Below are positions 27,109-36,512 of a stretch of DNA of 64,000 nucleotides, one piece after another. The position numbers and the translations under genes are program-made. The notes under the pieces are model-generated. The model did not search any database. It had not been told where the DNA came from and saw nothing but the letters and a program-made list of their open reading frames with translations. Positions within the stretch are counted from its first letter, which is position 1; the number at the start of each line of letters is the position of its first letter. Source of the stretch: Sphingobacteriales bacterium (GTDB lineage Bacteria > Bacteroidota > Bacteroidia > Chitinophagales > JADIYW01); contig JADKIQ010000023.1 of assembly GCA_016721245.1 (NCBI GenBank), positions 58,482-122,481 on the forward strand, written 5' to 3'.

Positions 27109-28557
27109 ATGAAAAAAAGCTATTTACTATCCGTCATTATTTTACTTGTTTTTATTTCTTCCTGTAAAAAAGATAACAGCATTGGTGCAGGAATTCTGCC
27201 ATCTGATGATTTACTGAATGTAAAATTTACAGACACTTTTTCATTGTTTTCTAAAACATTAACAGATACTTTTTTAAGATCTGATAAACTGGCTAAGAAT
27301 TATTTAGGAGTAATCAATGATACTAAATTCGGTTTTCAGAAAGCAAGTATTGCTGTGGAAGTGGACAGGCCAAATACTGTATATGATGATACCTTAATGA
27401 CCACGTTTACGGTCGATTCAGTAGTGTTGTTTTTAAAATATAATTATGTGTACGGTGATACAACAGTTGCACAGAGTTTTGAGGTAAATACGATTAGTAA
27501 TAAAATTAACGAAACAAGTTTGTATTATTCAAATACCAACCAGTTTCCATCAAGCGGTACTATTGGAAGTATCAATAATTATCTATTTACGCCAACGACC
27601 AATCCGGTACATACTACTACTACAGATACAGTAGGTATCGCAGGAATCGTTAGAATCCCGTTGAATAATACACTTGGAACTTCTATCCTTAGTTTAGGTC
27701 AGACAATTCTTAGAGACTCCTCTCAGTTTAAAAATGCATTTCCAGGTATTTTTGTCGAAAATTCAACTGCTGCAGGTAAAGCAATGGCCGAAATAGATAT
27801 TAGTTCCAGTTATAGTGCTATCGCCATATTTTATAAAGATAAAAACGGCAAAGCAAGAGATATGAGATTATACACCTCAATCTTACAATATACGGGTGGT
27901 GTAACCTCTACAAGGGTAAATAGCGTTAATTTATTTTCAAACACTTTGTCATCTGATGTACAGAATATTGCCGCATCCGGATTGGTTTCAGATTCTGTAA
28001 ATTATTTGTTAGGACAAGGCGGAACTACTATTCGATTAACCTTACCTACTATTAGCAATGCAGGTAAAATTGCAGTGAATAAAGCTGTTCTTCAGGTAAC
28101 ACAAATACTGGCAAATAATCCCAAAGAATTTTCAACACCATATACATTAGTATTACTAAAAAGAAATACAAACGGATTGTTGGATATATTGCCAACAGCC
28201 GTAACGTCAACATCAACAAGTGGATTAAATTATGTTTCTTCGGAAGGTGCTGGTTTTATTGATTCAATAGGATTGGATAATGCAGGAAACAAAATAGTGA
28301 GATATAGTATAAATATTTCAAAATACATTCAAAATATCGCGGCAGGAAAAGAAGTGAATAGCGATTTGTATTTAAGTATGTACAGAAGTGGTGGTTCAGA
28401 CGGTACAAACAATCTTTTAAACTCATTTGCATTGATTAGAGATAATCAGATTGTTCAGTTTAATTATACTCCATCAAGAGCAATTATAGCAGGATCTACT
28501 TATTCAGATGCTAGATATAAGATGAAATTAAATTTGACGTATACTGTGATAAAATAA
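27109..28557 (+). CDS. DUF4270 lipoprotein
   Basis: A 482-residue lipoprotein. I start it at the ATG at 27109 (MKKSYLLSVIILLVFISSC, lipid Cys at 19); the longer frame reads through the end of the GT5-like gene. The mature part is beta-rich with a Ser/Thr bias (NYLGVINDTKFGFQKASIAV, SVVLFLKYNYVYGDTT) and ends SDARYKMKLNLTYTVIK. This is the DUF4270 family, common in Bacteroidota between a GT5-like gene and glmS. Function unknown; the neighbourhood suggests envelope polysaccharide physiology. It is 31 bp after the GT5-like gene. Confidence 0.87.
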   Translation: MKKSYLLSVIILLVFISSCKKDNSIGAGILPSDDLLNVKFTDTFSLFSKTLTDTFLRSDKLAKNYLGVINDTKFGFQKASIAVEVDRPNTVYDDTLMTTFTVDSVVLFLKYNYVYGDTTVAQSFEVNTISNKINETSLYYSNTNQFPSSGTIGSINNYLFTPTTNPVHTTTTDTVGIAGIVRIPLNNTLGTSILSLGQTILRDSSQFKNAFPGIFVENSTAAGKAMAEIDISSSYSAIAIFYKDKNGKARDMRLYTSILQYTGGVTSTRVNSVNLFSNTLSSDVQNIAASGLVSDSVNYLLGQGGTTIRLTLPTISNAGKIAVNKAVLQVTQILANNPKEFSTPYTLVLLKRNTNGLLDILPTAVTSTSTSGLNYVSSEGAGFIDSIGLDNAGNKIVRYSINISKYIQNIAAGKEVNSDLYLSMYRSGGSDGTNNLLNSFALIRDNQIVQFNYTPSRAIIAGSTYSDARYKMKLNLTYTVIK

Positions 28558-28626
28558 CTTTATTTTATTAAATTTTCTTTCTAAATTGGTACATCATTTG
28601 AATGTATTTACACTAATTAAATTTAT

Positions 28627-30474
28627 ATGTGCGGAATTGTAGGTTATATAGGTAAAAAACAAGCCTTTCCTGTTATTATTAACGGGTTAAAGAGATTAGA
28701 ATACAGAGGTTATGACAGCGCTGGTATTGCCTTACTAAGCAGCTCCGGTCAATTAAATATTTACAAAAAGAAAGGAAAGGTCATTAATTTGGAAGAAGTT
28801 GCTGAAGGTAACGATATCTCAGGAACTATTGGAATCGGCCATACGAGATGGGCTACCCATGGAGAAGCAAACGATACCAATGCACATCCCCACTTCAACA
28901 CCAACGGTGATTTAGCCGTAATACATAACGGTATTATTGAAAATTATTATTCTTTAAAAACAGAGCTACAATCCAGAGGATATGTATTCCGTTCGGAGAC
29001 AGATACGGAAGTTTTAGTCCATCTGATAGAAGATATTCAGAAAAATGCAGAGGTAAAACTGGAAGAAGCCGTTCGCCTTGCTTTAAATGAGGTCATCGGA
29101 GCATATGCAATTGTAGTGCTTTCTAAAAATGATTCTAATAAATTAATTGTCGCAAAATTAAGCTCACCATTGGTGGTAGGTATTGGTGATGATGAATTAT
29201 TTGTAGCATCGGATGGTTCACCATTAATCGAACACACGAAAAAAGTCTCGTATCTCGAAGACGGCCAGATGGCGGTATTGCACAGAGATGGAAGGCTGGA
29301 CGTGAATACCATTAAAGATAATAAAGTACACGTACCATATATTGATGAACTGCAGCTCAAATTAGAAGAAATTGAGAAAGGCGGCTTCGATCATTTTATG
29401 ATGAAAGAAATTCATGAGCAGCCAAACGCTATTAAAAACAGTATTCGCGGAAGAATTGACAGCCAGCAATTTTGGGTAAATCTGGGTGGTGTGCGTGAGC
29501 ATGAAGCAAGATTTAGAAACGCGCACAAAATAACTATTGTAGCCTGCGGTACTTCCTGGCACTCTGCATTGATTGGTGAATATTTAATTGAAGATTTAGC
29601 TCGTATCAATGTAGAGGTAGAGTATGCCTCTGAGTTCAGATACAGAAATCCCATCATAACAGAAAATGATGTGGTTATTGCAATTTCACAATCCGGAGAA
29701 ACTGCAGATACGCGTGCAGCGCTGGAATTGGCTAAGTCAAAAGGTGCTTTAGCTTATGGAATTTGTAATGTGGTAGGCTCCAGTATTTCCCGCATGACGG
29801 ATGCCGGTTCCTATACACACGCCGGCCCTGAGATTGGTGTGGCATCCACAAAAGCATTTACAACACAGGTAAGTATTTTAGCACTGATGGCATTGCAACT
29901 GGCAGAAATAAAAGGAACATTGTCACAATCAAAGTTTCACGAATATATTACAGAGTTGGAAGCGCTGCCAGCAAAGATTGAAAAAATATTAAAGGCAGAT
30001 CCTTACATACAGGAAATAGCCGAGACATTTCAGGATTCTACCAATTTCTTATATCTTGGAAGAGGATATAATTTCCCGGTGGCGTTGGAGGGTGCTCTGA
30101 AACTGAAAGAGATTTCTTACATCCACGCGGAGGGATATCCTGCGGCAGAAATGAAACATGGGCCGATTGCACTGATAGACGAGAATATGCCGGTTGTCGT
30201 ACTGGCACCATATACACAACATTATGAAAAAGTGTTGTCAAATATTGAAGAAGTAAAAACACGTAAAGGACAGTTGATTGCCATCGTTACAGAAGGTGAT
30301 ACCGAAATAAGTAAGCTGGCTGAGTTTGTTATTCAGATTCCGAAAACAGATGAACCATTTACACCTATTTTATCCGTTATTCCATTGCAATTATTAGCAT
30401 ATCATATTGCTGTTTTAAGAGGTTGCGATGTAGACCAGCCTCGCAACTTAGCAAAATCTGTAACAGTAGAGTAA
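28627..30474 (+). CDS. glmS: Glutamine-fructose-6-phosphate aminotransferase (isomerizing)
   Basis: Makes glucosamine-6-phosphate for peptidoglycan and lipopolysaccharide. The 615-residue enzyme has the N-terminal glutaminase with Cys2 as nucleophile (MCGIVGYIG), HTRWATHGE and HNGIIENY. Two SIS isomerase domains follow (CGTSWHSALIGEYL, ISQSGETADTRAALE, PEIGVASTKAFTTQV), and the end is CDVDQPRNLAKSVTVE. No glmS ribozyme is expected in this phylum and none is seen in the 69-bp leader. Its TAA stop overlaps the next ATG by one base. Confidence 0.98.
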   Translation: MCGIVGYIGKKQAFPVIINGLKRLEYRGYDSAGIALLSSSGQLNIYKKKGKVINLEEVAEGNDISGTIGIGHTRWATHGEANDTNAHPHFNTNGDLAVIHNGIIENYYSLKTELQSRGYVFRSETDTEVLVHLIEDIQKNAEVKLEEAVRLALNEVIGAYAIVVLSKNDSNKLIVAKLSSPLVVGIGDDELFVASDGSPLIEHTKKVSYLEDGQMAVLHRDGRLDVNTIKDNKVHVPYIDELQLKLEEIEKGGFDHFMMKEIHEQPNAIKNSIRGRIDSQQFWVNLGGVREHEARFRNAHKITIVACGTSWHSALIGEYLIEDLARINVEVEYASEFRYRNPIITENDVVIAISQSGETADTRAALELAKSKGALAYGICNVVGSSISRMTDAGSYTHAGPEIGVASTKAFTTQVSILALMALQLAEIKGTLSQSKFHEYITELEALPAKIEKILKADPYIQEIAETFQDSTNFLYLGRGYNFPVALEGALKLKEISYIHAEGYPAAEMKHGPIALIDENMPVVVLAPYTQHYEKVLSNIEEVKTRKGQLIAIVTEGDTEISKLAEFVIQIPKTDEPFTPILSVIPLQLLAYHIAVLRGCDVDQPRNLAKSVTVE

Positions 30475-30950
30475 TGAAAAAAAATATTCTTGTTTTTGCG
30501 TTGCTGTTTGCAGGAATAATTGCCTCCATAGCTCAGCCTGTACCATATAATGTCAATAAAAGAAAATTCCCTCTTGGAGAAGAATTTCAGAAATTGCTGC
30601 CGTTAAAATTGGGCAAATGGAACCGTTTTGCGTTTCATGATTTCGTTCCCGGACAAGAAATGGGAAAAGTCTATTATCAGCAGGATAACAATCAGATTTA
30701 TGTAACCTTTGGTAAGGAATATTCTCAGGCAGGTATAAATACTACATGGACAAAAATTTATGACGATGCCACGGATGGCAAAGAAAACCAGATTAAACAA
30801 AAAAATACAACAAGTGCCTCCAATAAATATTTGCTGATGAGCGGTAAGTCAGGTTATTTTTATGCCTGGACGAGGAACCTGTATTACTTTAGTATTGAAA
30901 CAAACAATAAGGCAATTGCTGATGATTTCATGAAGTTGTTTCCGTACTAA
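30474..30950 (+). CDS. Exported hypothetical protein
   Basis: A 158-residue protein starting at an ATG that shares a base with the glmS stop (TAATG), so it is translationally coupled to it. A signal peptide (MKKNILVFALLFAGIIASIA, cut before QPVPYN) leads to a mature domain with PLKLGKWNRFAFHDF, VYYQQDNNQIYVTFGKEYSQ and a repeated aromatic pattern near the end (YFYAWTRNLYYFSIETNN). It may be a beta-sandwich periplasmic protein. I do not recognise a family, and a link to envelope sugar supply rests only on glmS coupling. Confidence 0.75.
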   Translation: MKKNILVFALLFAGIIASIAQPVPYNVNKRKFPLGEEFQKLLPLKLGKWNRFAFHDFVPGQEMGKVYYQQDNNQIYVTFGKEYSQAGINTTWTKIYDDATDGKENQIKQKNTTSASNKYLLMSGKSGYFYAWTRNLYYFSIETNNKAIADDFMKLFPY

Positions 30951-31013
30951 CAATCTCCAATCTCCTTTTTTCTTGTCAGAATAATGTCTTATCTTGGATA
31001 AAATTATTTTCTG

Positions 31014-32825
31014 ATGCAGACCAATTCTTCCGTTTTTCTCGGCGATAAATATTACAATCGCGAACACCTGAATTTTATTTTGTTTGATGTATTGAAAGCT
31101 GATACGGTAACCAAATACGAATACTTTTCCGACCACGATAAAGAAGCGCTGCAAATGTATATCGATGCGACGGACCAGTTTGCCAAAGAATATTTGTTTC
31201 CGCATTTAGTGGAAATGGACAGGAAACAACCTGAACTTGTAGACGGTAGAATTCGAGTACATCACGTACATAAAGACATCATGCTGAAAAGTGGAGAAAA
31301 TGGCTGGATCAGTATTCTTGCATCTAAAGAAGTAGGCGGATTACAGATGCCTGCGGTATTTTCAACTGCAGCAAGTTTTATCTTAGGCGCTGCCAATTAT
31401 TCAGGTTGTGTGTTTGTAGGGTTAACGATGGGTGCCGCACATTTAATCGAAACATTTGCCGATAAAAAATACCATGATGTATACTTGCCTAAAATGTTTG
31501 CCGGACAATGGCAGGGTACCATGGCATTGACAGAACCTGGTGCAGGAAGCTCCCTGAGCGATGTAGTAACAACAGCAGAAAAACAGGACGACGGCACCTA
31601 TAAGATTGTAGGGCAAAAAATATTCATTTCCTGCGGCGACAGTGACGCGGTGGATAATGTAGTACATCTGTTGCTGGCGCGCGTGAAAGGTGCACCTGCC
31701 GGAACGAAAGGCATCTCTATGTTTATCGTACCGCGCGAACGCATTAAACAGGAAGGTATATTGGAGCACAACGATGTAACGAGCATCGGTGTGTATCACA
31801 AAATGGGTTACAAAGGAGCACCCATTGCACATTTGAGTTTTGGTGAAAATAATGACTGCATTGGCTGGCTGGTCGGCGAGGAAAATAAGGGACTTTCGTA
31901 CATGTTCCAGATGATGAACGAAGCGCGTATTTCCGTGGGATTGCATGCAACTTCCATTTCTTCTGCCGCGTATTACGCGAGTTTGAAATATGCGAACGAA
32001 CGCTTACAGGGCAGAAATATCGCGGAAAAAAATCCGGAATTGCCGCAAACACCGATTATCAATCATGCGGATGTAAAACGTATGTTGTTATTTCAGAAAA
32101 CTTTCATTGACGGAGCTTTGTGTTTGGAGTTGCAATGCAGTTATTTCTCGGATATGGCGCGTGTAACGCAAGGAGAGGAACAGGAAAAATATCATTTGTT
32201 ACTGGAGTTGCTGACGCCGGTAGCGAAATCGTATCCTGCGGAAATGAGTAATTTTTCTACTTCAACAGCGATACAAATTTTCGGAGGTTATGGTTTTACC
32301 AAAGATTTTATTGCAGAACAATATTATCGCGAAACACGCATACACACGATACATGAAGGCACGACTGCTATTCATGGCTTGGATTTATTGGGAAGAAAAG
32401 TGATGATGAAAGGCGGCAAAGCCGTGATGTTCCTGATGCAGGAAGTGATGGGTGATATTGCAAAAGCAAAACAGCACGACAATACGAAAATGCATGCAGC
32501 CACTTTAGAGAAGAAATTAGGACAGTTGCAGGATTTGTCCATGCATTTGATGGGTGTGGCGCAGAAAGAAGGCGTGGAGGCCTACCTGAGCGATGCGACG
32601 CTGTATCTGGAATTGTTTGGTACGCTGGTAATGGGCTGGCAATGGCTAAAGATGGCAAATACCTGCAATGAAAGTGCAACGCTGGATGCTGATTTTAAAG
32701 ACAGCAAATTCTTATGCTGCAATTATTTCTTCGAATATGAATTGCCGAAAGCAGAAGGTTTATTTACAAGATTAAAAAGCACCAACAGAGTTACGGTTGG
32801 TATTGATAGTAAGTTGATTGATTAG
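31014..32825 (+). CDS. Acyl-CoA dehydrogenase, long form with C-terminal extension
   Basis: A 603-residue flavoprotein of the long acyl-CoA dehydrogenase subgroup. An N-terminal helical segment (FLGDKYYNREHLNFILFDVL) precedes the standard core: MALTEPGAGSSLSDVVT, FISCGDSD, IQIFGGYGFTKDFIAEQYYR and HTIHEGTTAIHGLDLLGRK. The C-terminal extension of about 150 residues contains GDIAKAKQHDNTKMHAATLE and WLKMANTCNE, like DUF4993/DmdC-type enzymes. DmdC-like members act on methylmercaptopropionyl-CoA, but the substrate here cannot be assigned. It is monocistronic, ending in a strong hairpin terminator. Confidence 0.92.
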   Translation: MQTNSSVFLGDKYYNREHLNFILFDVLKADTVTKYEYFSDHDKEALQMYIDATDQFAKEYLFPHLVEMDRKQPELVDGRIRVHHVHKDIMLKSGENGWISILASKEVGGLQMPAVFSTAASFILGAANYSGCVFVGLTMGAAHLIETFADKKYHDVYLPKMFAGQWQGTMALTEPGAGSSLSDVVTTAEKQDDGTYKIVGQKIFISCGDSDAVDNVVHLLLARVKGAPAGTKGISMFIVPRERIKQEGILEHNDVTSIGVYHKMGYKGAPIAHLSFGENNDCIGWLVGEENKGLSYMFQMMNEARISVGLHATSISSAAYYASLKYANERLQGRNIAEKNPELPQTPIINHADVKRMLLFQKTFIDGALCLELQCSYFSDMARVTQGEEQEKYHLLLELLTPVAKSYPAEMSNFSTSTAIQIFGGYGFTKDFIAEQYYRETRIHTIHEGTTAIHGLDLLGRKVMMKGGKAVMFLMQEVMGDIAKAKQHDNTKMHAATLEKKLGQLQDLSMHLMGVAQKEGVEAYLSDATLYLELFGTLVMGWQWLKMANTCNESATLDADFKDSKFLCCNYFFEYELPKAEGLFTRLKSTNRVTVGIDSKLID

Positions 32826-32827
32826 CA

Positions 32828-32866
32828 AAAATCTCGTGCCACGGTTATTGTGGCACGAGATTTTCG
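32828..32866 (+). terminator. Strong hairpin terminator
   Basis: A perfect 15-bp inverted repeat (AAAATCTCGTGCCAC at 32828-32842 with GTGGCACGAGATTTT at 32850-32864), loop GGTTATT, directly after the acyl-CoA dehydrogenase stop. The A and T ends make it usable in both directions. Confidence 0.85.
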
Positions 32867-32914
32867 CAGCTTTGCGTATTTTGCGCCATTACATGAAAAC
32901 AAAATAATTAAATT

Positions 32915-33280
32915 ATGACGACACTACAGCAACTATCACTCTATGTAATGGTCTTTTTATATGCCGGTGCAGGTGTTAACCACTTTGTCAATCCGAAGTT
33001 TTATCTGGGAATTATGCCGAAGTTTTTTCCGATGCCAAACTTATTAAATCAGGTAAGTGGTATTGCTGAAATTATTTTGGCAATCGGTTTATTGTTCGCA
33101 TCAACGCGACCCATATCTGCCTACTTAATTATTGCGATGCTGATTGTCTTTTTTGCTGTACACATTCCACATTTATTTCAACCGCCAAAAATGGCACAAG
33201 GCAAAGAATGGTTCTTGTATGTAAGAATTGTATTGCAGTTTGTACTGATTTATTGGGCTTGGGTGGTGAGTAAATATTAG
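32915..33280 (+). CDS. DoxX-like small membrane protein
   Basis: A 121-residue protein with four membrane spans (LSLYVMVFLYAGAGVNHFV, GIAEIILAIGLLFAS, ISAYLIIAMLIVFFAVHI, LYVRIVLQFVLIYWAW). The GxNHFxNPxFY motif in the first span, EIILAIGLL in the second and HIPHL are typical of the DoxX/MauE group. Function unclear; the group is linked to quinone- or thiol-dependent redox. A second DoxX-like gene lies at 36077-36496 in the sigma-factor operon. Confidence 0.82.
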   Translation: MTTLQQLSLYVMVFLYAGAGVNHFVNPKFYLGIMPKFFPMPNLLNQVSGIAEIILAIGLLFASTRPISAYLIIAMLIVFFAVHIPHLFQPPKMAQGKEWFLYVRIVLQFVLIYWAWVVSKY

Positions 33281-33320
33281 TCGACATTCAACCGATCACA
33301 TTCCACCGGATTTCTTTGGA

Positions 33321-33839
33321 CTATAGTCCGTCGACTATGGACTTCCTTAAAATATAATCATTCAACCAGTACGGACCGTAAGCTATATCCGTTTTTTCAT
33401 ACAATTCAAATCCCATTTTTTTGTAGAAATACATCGCCGTATTTTTTCGATGCACGTTGAGTTGAATACAAGGACAATGATTCTTTTGGGCAATTTTTAT
33501 GACTTCATTCATTAATAGCTTACCAATTCCTTTGCCTTGTGTATCTTGTTTTATATAAATGCGATGTAAATAAATGATATCATTTTTTAACAAACCATAT
33601 ACATCATCTTTTATTTCATACGCAACAAATCCCAATATTTTTTCATTTTCCAGACACATTAAATAGGTGGTGCCAGTTTGCATTTGCCATTGAATAAATT
33701 CAGGTGAATACATCTTTTCATACATGTATTCTACCTGTTCTTCAGATAGAAAAGCACGATAAGTTTGTTTCCAGACAGCATCGGCTACTTCAATAATTTT
33801 TGGAATATCAGGAATAAATGCAATTCTGATTTTATGCAT
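33321..33839 (-). CDS. GNAT-family N-acetyltransferase
   Basis: A 172-residue acetyl-CoA-dependent acyltransferase. The acetyl-CoA-binding motif reads YIKQDTQGKGIGKLLMNEVI (Q/R-x-x-G-x-G/A as QGKGIG), with LNVHRKNTAMYFYKKMGFEL as the conserved end of the fold. It starts 18 bp after the ATP-grasp gene ends, so it is probably the last gene of the sigma-factor operon. The substrate is unknown. Confidence 0.92.
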   Translation of the reverse strand: MHKIRIAFIPDIPKIIEVADAVWKQTYRAFLSEEQVEYMYEKMYSPEFIQWQMQTGTTYLMCLENEKILGFVAYEIKDDVYGLLKNDIIYLHRIYIKQDTQGKGIGKLLMNEVIKIAQKNHCPCIQLNVHRKNTAMYFYKKMGFELYEKTDIAYGPYWLNDYILRKSIVDGL

Positions 33840-33857
33840 GATGCAAAAGTAATAGAT

Positions 33858-34916
33858 TTATTCAATTTCTTTCATGTACACTTTGTAGTTGCTATACATT
33901 TTAAGTAGCTCACTTAAGTTTGCTGTTTTATAACCTTTTTGCTTATTCTGTACACATACTTTCTTTAAGTAATAAAGATGTCGTACAATTTCTTTCCAAG
34001 CAAAAAAAATAGAGTGAGTTGGATCATAGATATGTGTTGGTTCGCTGCCTGCACCATTCGTTTCGATAATGGCAAATTTCTTTCCATCTTCCAAGTCTTT
34101 CCAATTGTCAAATTTTATATCCATTCTTCCAAAATGATATCCTGGTATTTGTCTGCAAATGTTATTAAAACTTTCAGTAAGTTTCGGCGTTATTTTATGA
34201 GAACAATCTATGAATTTTGAACCACGAAAATGACTGCCAAATGGAACAATAATCAATTTTTCATCTTTTTGTAAAATAGTGTTCCATTCATTTTTAAATT
34301 TAGTTGATAGATAAGGAAGTTGATAATACGTGCGTGCATCCGCATAAATTAGTTGTTCTAAAGTTCGTTTCCCATCACCAATTACATGCAGATATTCTTT
34401 GTATACAATGCCTGTTAGTTTTCCTCTTTCTTCGTTTGGAAATCTGACCCAAAATAAACCGATTTCATGCTGAAACTCAACCAAACGTTGAATTAAATAT
34501 GGGTGTTTCGCCGACTGATGATGTGTGATTAATTCAGTTTCATTCATTATTTTCTTTACGCCAATGCCTTTGTGTCCGACATTAGGTTTGGTAATTAAAG
34601 GATATGAAATTTGAACTTTTTTTATTTCATTTAATATGAGATTAAAATCTTGTTTTGGCTCAACATAAATTGTAGTTGGATAATATTGCATAGGAATGTG
34701 CTTGTAAATTTTAATTTTACTTTCCATCAGGAAATTCATTTCACCATCGTGCGGGTTCGCCACTACAAAAAAACCTGCAGCACGCAGCCGAAATGCCATC
34801 CATGCATAATACGGGTAAATAATAGCATAAACAACTTCCTGTGGCCAGTATTCCCAATACAGTAGTTTATGTATAGTATATTTTATTTTATAAAAAACTC
34901 TTTTTGCTAAATTCAT
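33858..34916 (-). CDS. ATP-grasp family protein
   Basis: A 352-residue protein. The amphipathic N-terminus (LLYWEYWPQEVVYAIIYPYY) may sit on the membrane. The ATP-grasp core is visible as YPLITKPNVGHKGIGVKKI (lysine in the ATP-binding beta-strand and glycine-rich loop), PYLIQRLVEF, and the metal-binding end FAIIETNGAGSEPTHIYDPT (Glu and Asn). It lies near the D-Ala-D-Ala-ligase-like groups, but no substrate can be assigned. Its start overlaps the NRDE gene by 29 bp. Confidence 0.82.
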   Translation of the reverse strand: MNLAKRVFYKIKYTIHKLLYWEYWPQEVVYAIIYPYYAWMAFRLRAAGFFVVANPHDGEMNFLMESKIKIYKHIPMQYYPTTIYVEPKQDFNLILNEIKKVQISYPLITKPNVGHKGIGVKKIMNETELITHHQSAKHPYLIQRLVEFQHEIGLFWVRFPNEERGKLTGIVYKEYLHVIGDGKRTLEQLIYADARTYYQLPYLSTKFKNEWNTILQKDEKLIIVPFGSHFRGSKFIDCSHKITPKLTESFNNICRQIPGYHFGRMDIKFDNWKDLEDGKKFAIIETNGAGSEPTHIYDPTHSIFFAWKEIVRHLYYLKKVCVQNKQKGYKTANLSELLKMYSNYKVYMKEIE

Positions 34917-35610
34917 TTGCAGTTATCCTGTATAGTTTATCGTCTAAAATATCAGCATGCGTAAACGTATTTATTTTCTCTGTTAATACGATTTGCGTCA
35001 CACTAAATGTCATCAGCTGATTATTTCTGTTAATAATAAAACCATTTTCAAGGTCTTTTTCCGAATGGTGAAACTTCAAAATATCTGCAGGGCTTAGTTT
35101 CTCGTTTGTATCCGTTAATTGCTGATATAAATTGCGTTTTAATTCTCTGAACTCCCTGTCATACAAGGTTACTGAGGACCAGATATGTCTCTCCTGAGTT
35201 GATTTCTCCGTAACAAATTTTTCAATGCCATTCCAAATACATTCGTATAAATGAGAATCGCTGTATATGACAAGCGTAAAAGGTTCAATAGCTGCAAGAT
35301 CATAACTTTTGTATTTTTGTAAACAATTTTCTTCACTAATAATGTCTAATACTACTAATCCTCTGCTTTTTTTATAAGGTGGATTAATTGTATGTTTTTC
35401 AAATGCACCATTCAGTAAAACAATCACAGTACCGTCGTTTCGCAACACCATCCAGGTGCCATTTGCCTGCCCATCTTTACAATAAATCAACTGAAATTTT
35501 TCAGTAGTATAGACTTGAGGAGGCAAAGCCGCGGGACGGCTGTGGTGTTCATCTCTGTTGGATGTCAGAATGATTGTGTCTTTGTCATTATAAAAACTTA
35601 CTGTACACAT
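34888..35610 (-). CDS. NRDE (TANGO2-like) protein
   Basis: A 240-residue member of the NRDE family, named after the motif seen here in MCTVSFYNDKDTIILTSNRD-E. The Cys at position 2 and the Asn-Arg-Asp-Glu stretch resemble an N-terminal-nucleophile hydrolase arrangement (Cys2 exposed after Met removal). GTWMVLRNDGTVIVLLNG is also characteristic. Bacterial roles are poorly defined; the human homologue TANGO2 is tied to lipid and heme handling. It overlaps the DinB gene by 13 bp and the ATP-grasp gene by 29 bp. Confidence 0.9.
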   Translation of the reverse strand: MCTVSFYNDKDTIILTSNRDEHHSRPAALPPQVYTTEKFQLIYCKDGQANGTWMVLRNDGTVIVLLNGAFEKHTINPPYKKSRGLVVLDIISEENCLQKYKSYDLAAIEPFTLVIYSDSHLYECIWNGIEKFVTEKSTQERHIWSSVTLYDREFRELKRNLYQQLTDTNEKLSPADILKFHHSEKDLENGFIINRNNQLMTFSVTQIVLTEKINTFTHADILDDKLYRITANEFSKKSFL

Positions 35611-36080
35611 TGTTGCTTAAATGAAATGGTTGAAGGTGCATACCCGAAATTTTCAGGTAATTTAAAGTTTTTATCTAATGAAATAATCGCCATACGTATG
35701 ATGGCTGAATGATGAATAACATGCTCTGTTACCACATCAATTTCTCTGTAATAAGAAGATGTATGTGTACCTGTTTCATTTATGGATGTAACACAAAGCA
35801 CTTTATTGTCTTTCAGAGATGCTTTTTGTAAAGAATCAATCAATTCGATTGCCAATGCTTTATTTGTCTCAATTTCATTACTACGCTTTCTGTTTGCAAA
35901 ATTTACGGCACCCGATTCATAGCCGTTTATTAAAGCTTGCCAGTGTTCAATAATATGCCTGCAATGATGTCCGATAGTTTGCTCGTCTAAAATAAATATT
36001 TTTTCTGTGTAATAAGAATCCGGCAATGAGTGTAATATTTCCATTAGCCCGTTTGTATTTTTTATTAAAGGCGATATCAT
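35598..36080 (-). CDS. DinB-like four-helix-bundle protein
   Basis: A 160-residue protein of the DinB/YfiT superfamily. Histidines in GHHCRHIIEHW near the N-terminus and EHVIHHSAIIRM near the C-terminus form the expected metal triad. These proteins bind Ni, Zn or Mn, and some are thiol transferases (bacillithiol- or mycothiol-dependent). The activity here is unknown. Its start overlaps the DoxX-like gene stop by 4 bp (ATGA), within the sigma-factor run. Confidence 0.85.
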   Translation of the reverse strand: MISPLIKNTNGLMEILHSLPDSYYTEKIFILDEQTIGHHCRHIIEHWQALINGYESGAVNFANRKRSNEIETNKALAIELIDSLQKASLKDNKVLCVTSINETGTHTSSYYREIDVVTEHVIHHSAIIRMAIISLDKNFKLPENFGYAPSTISFKQQCVQ

Positions 36081-36496
36081 ATTCTTTGTCTTATAAAGTT
36101 AATAAGAAATGTTTTTTGCTGAAAAATAATAATCGCACAACAGGTAAGTGTAATTAATGCTGAAAGGAATAATGATCCCTTATCATTAATTAAATTATTT
36201 TGTTCGTTGATGTAGGAAACCTGAATTCCTAAAATAAATAAATGGGAAATAATGGCACCACTCATGGTGCCTGCTCCGAAGATGGCACCAAACACAGAAG
36301 TTTTCGGATATACTAATAATATTCCGGCAATCAATTCAATCATACCGGTACCTATTCTGCCATAAGCTTCATATTTCCCCATTAGCGTTGAGAAGATGTG
36401 AACAGGTTCCGGTGCTGCGGTAAATTTAAAGTATAATGTTTGCAGCATTATAATTGCCGGTACGATACGGATTGCCCAAAAGATAAGTTTACTCAT
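36077..36496 (-). CDS. DoxX-family membrane protein
   Basis: A 139-residue membrane protein with four spans: LIFWAIRIVPAIIMLQTLYF, GRIGTGMIELIAGILLVYP, FGAIFGAGTMSGAIISHLFI and LFLSALITLTCCAIIIFQ. The LYFKFTAAPE segment after span 1 and RIGTGMIELIAGILLVYP are typical of DoxX-type proteins. It is in tight spacing (16 bp) with the YHS gene and overlaps the DinB gene, so it is probably part of the membrane arm of this redox-type operon (inference). Confidence 0.85.
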   Translation of the reverse strand: MSKLIFWAIRIVPAIIMLQTLYFKFTAAPEPVHIFSTLMGKYEAYGRIGTGMIELIAGILLVYPKTSVFGAIFGAGTMSGAIISHLFILGIQVSYINEQNNLINDKGSLFLSALITLTCCAIIIFQQKTFLINFIRQRI

Positions 36497-36512
36497 GATT
36501 TTATTTTTTAAT

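Noticed and set aside
32915..33280. DoxX-like gene as part of the sigma-factor operon
   Set aside because: It lies on the opposite strand, converges with the GNAT gene and follows a strong terminator, so it is a separate unit despite the shared family with the 36077 gene.
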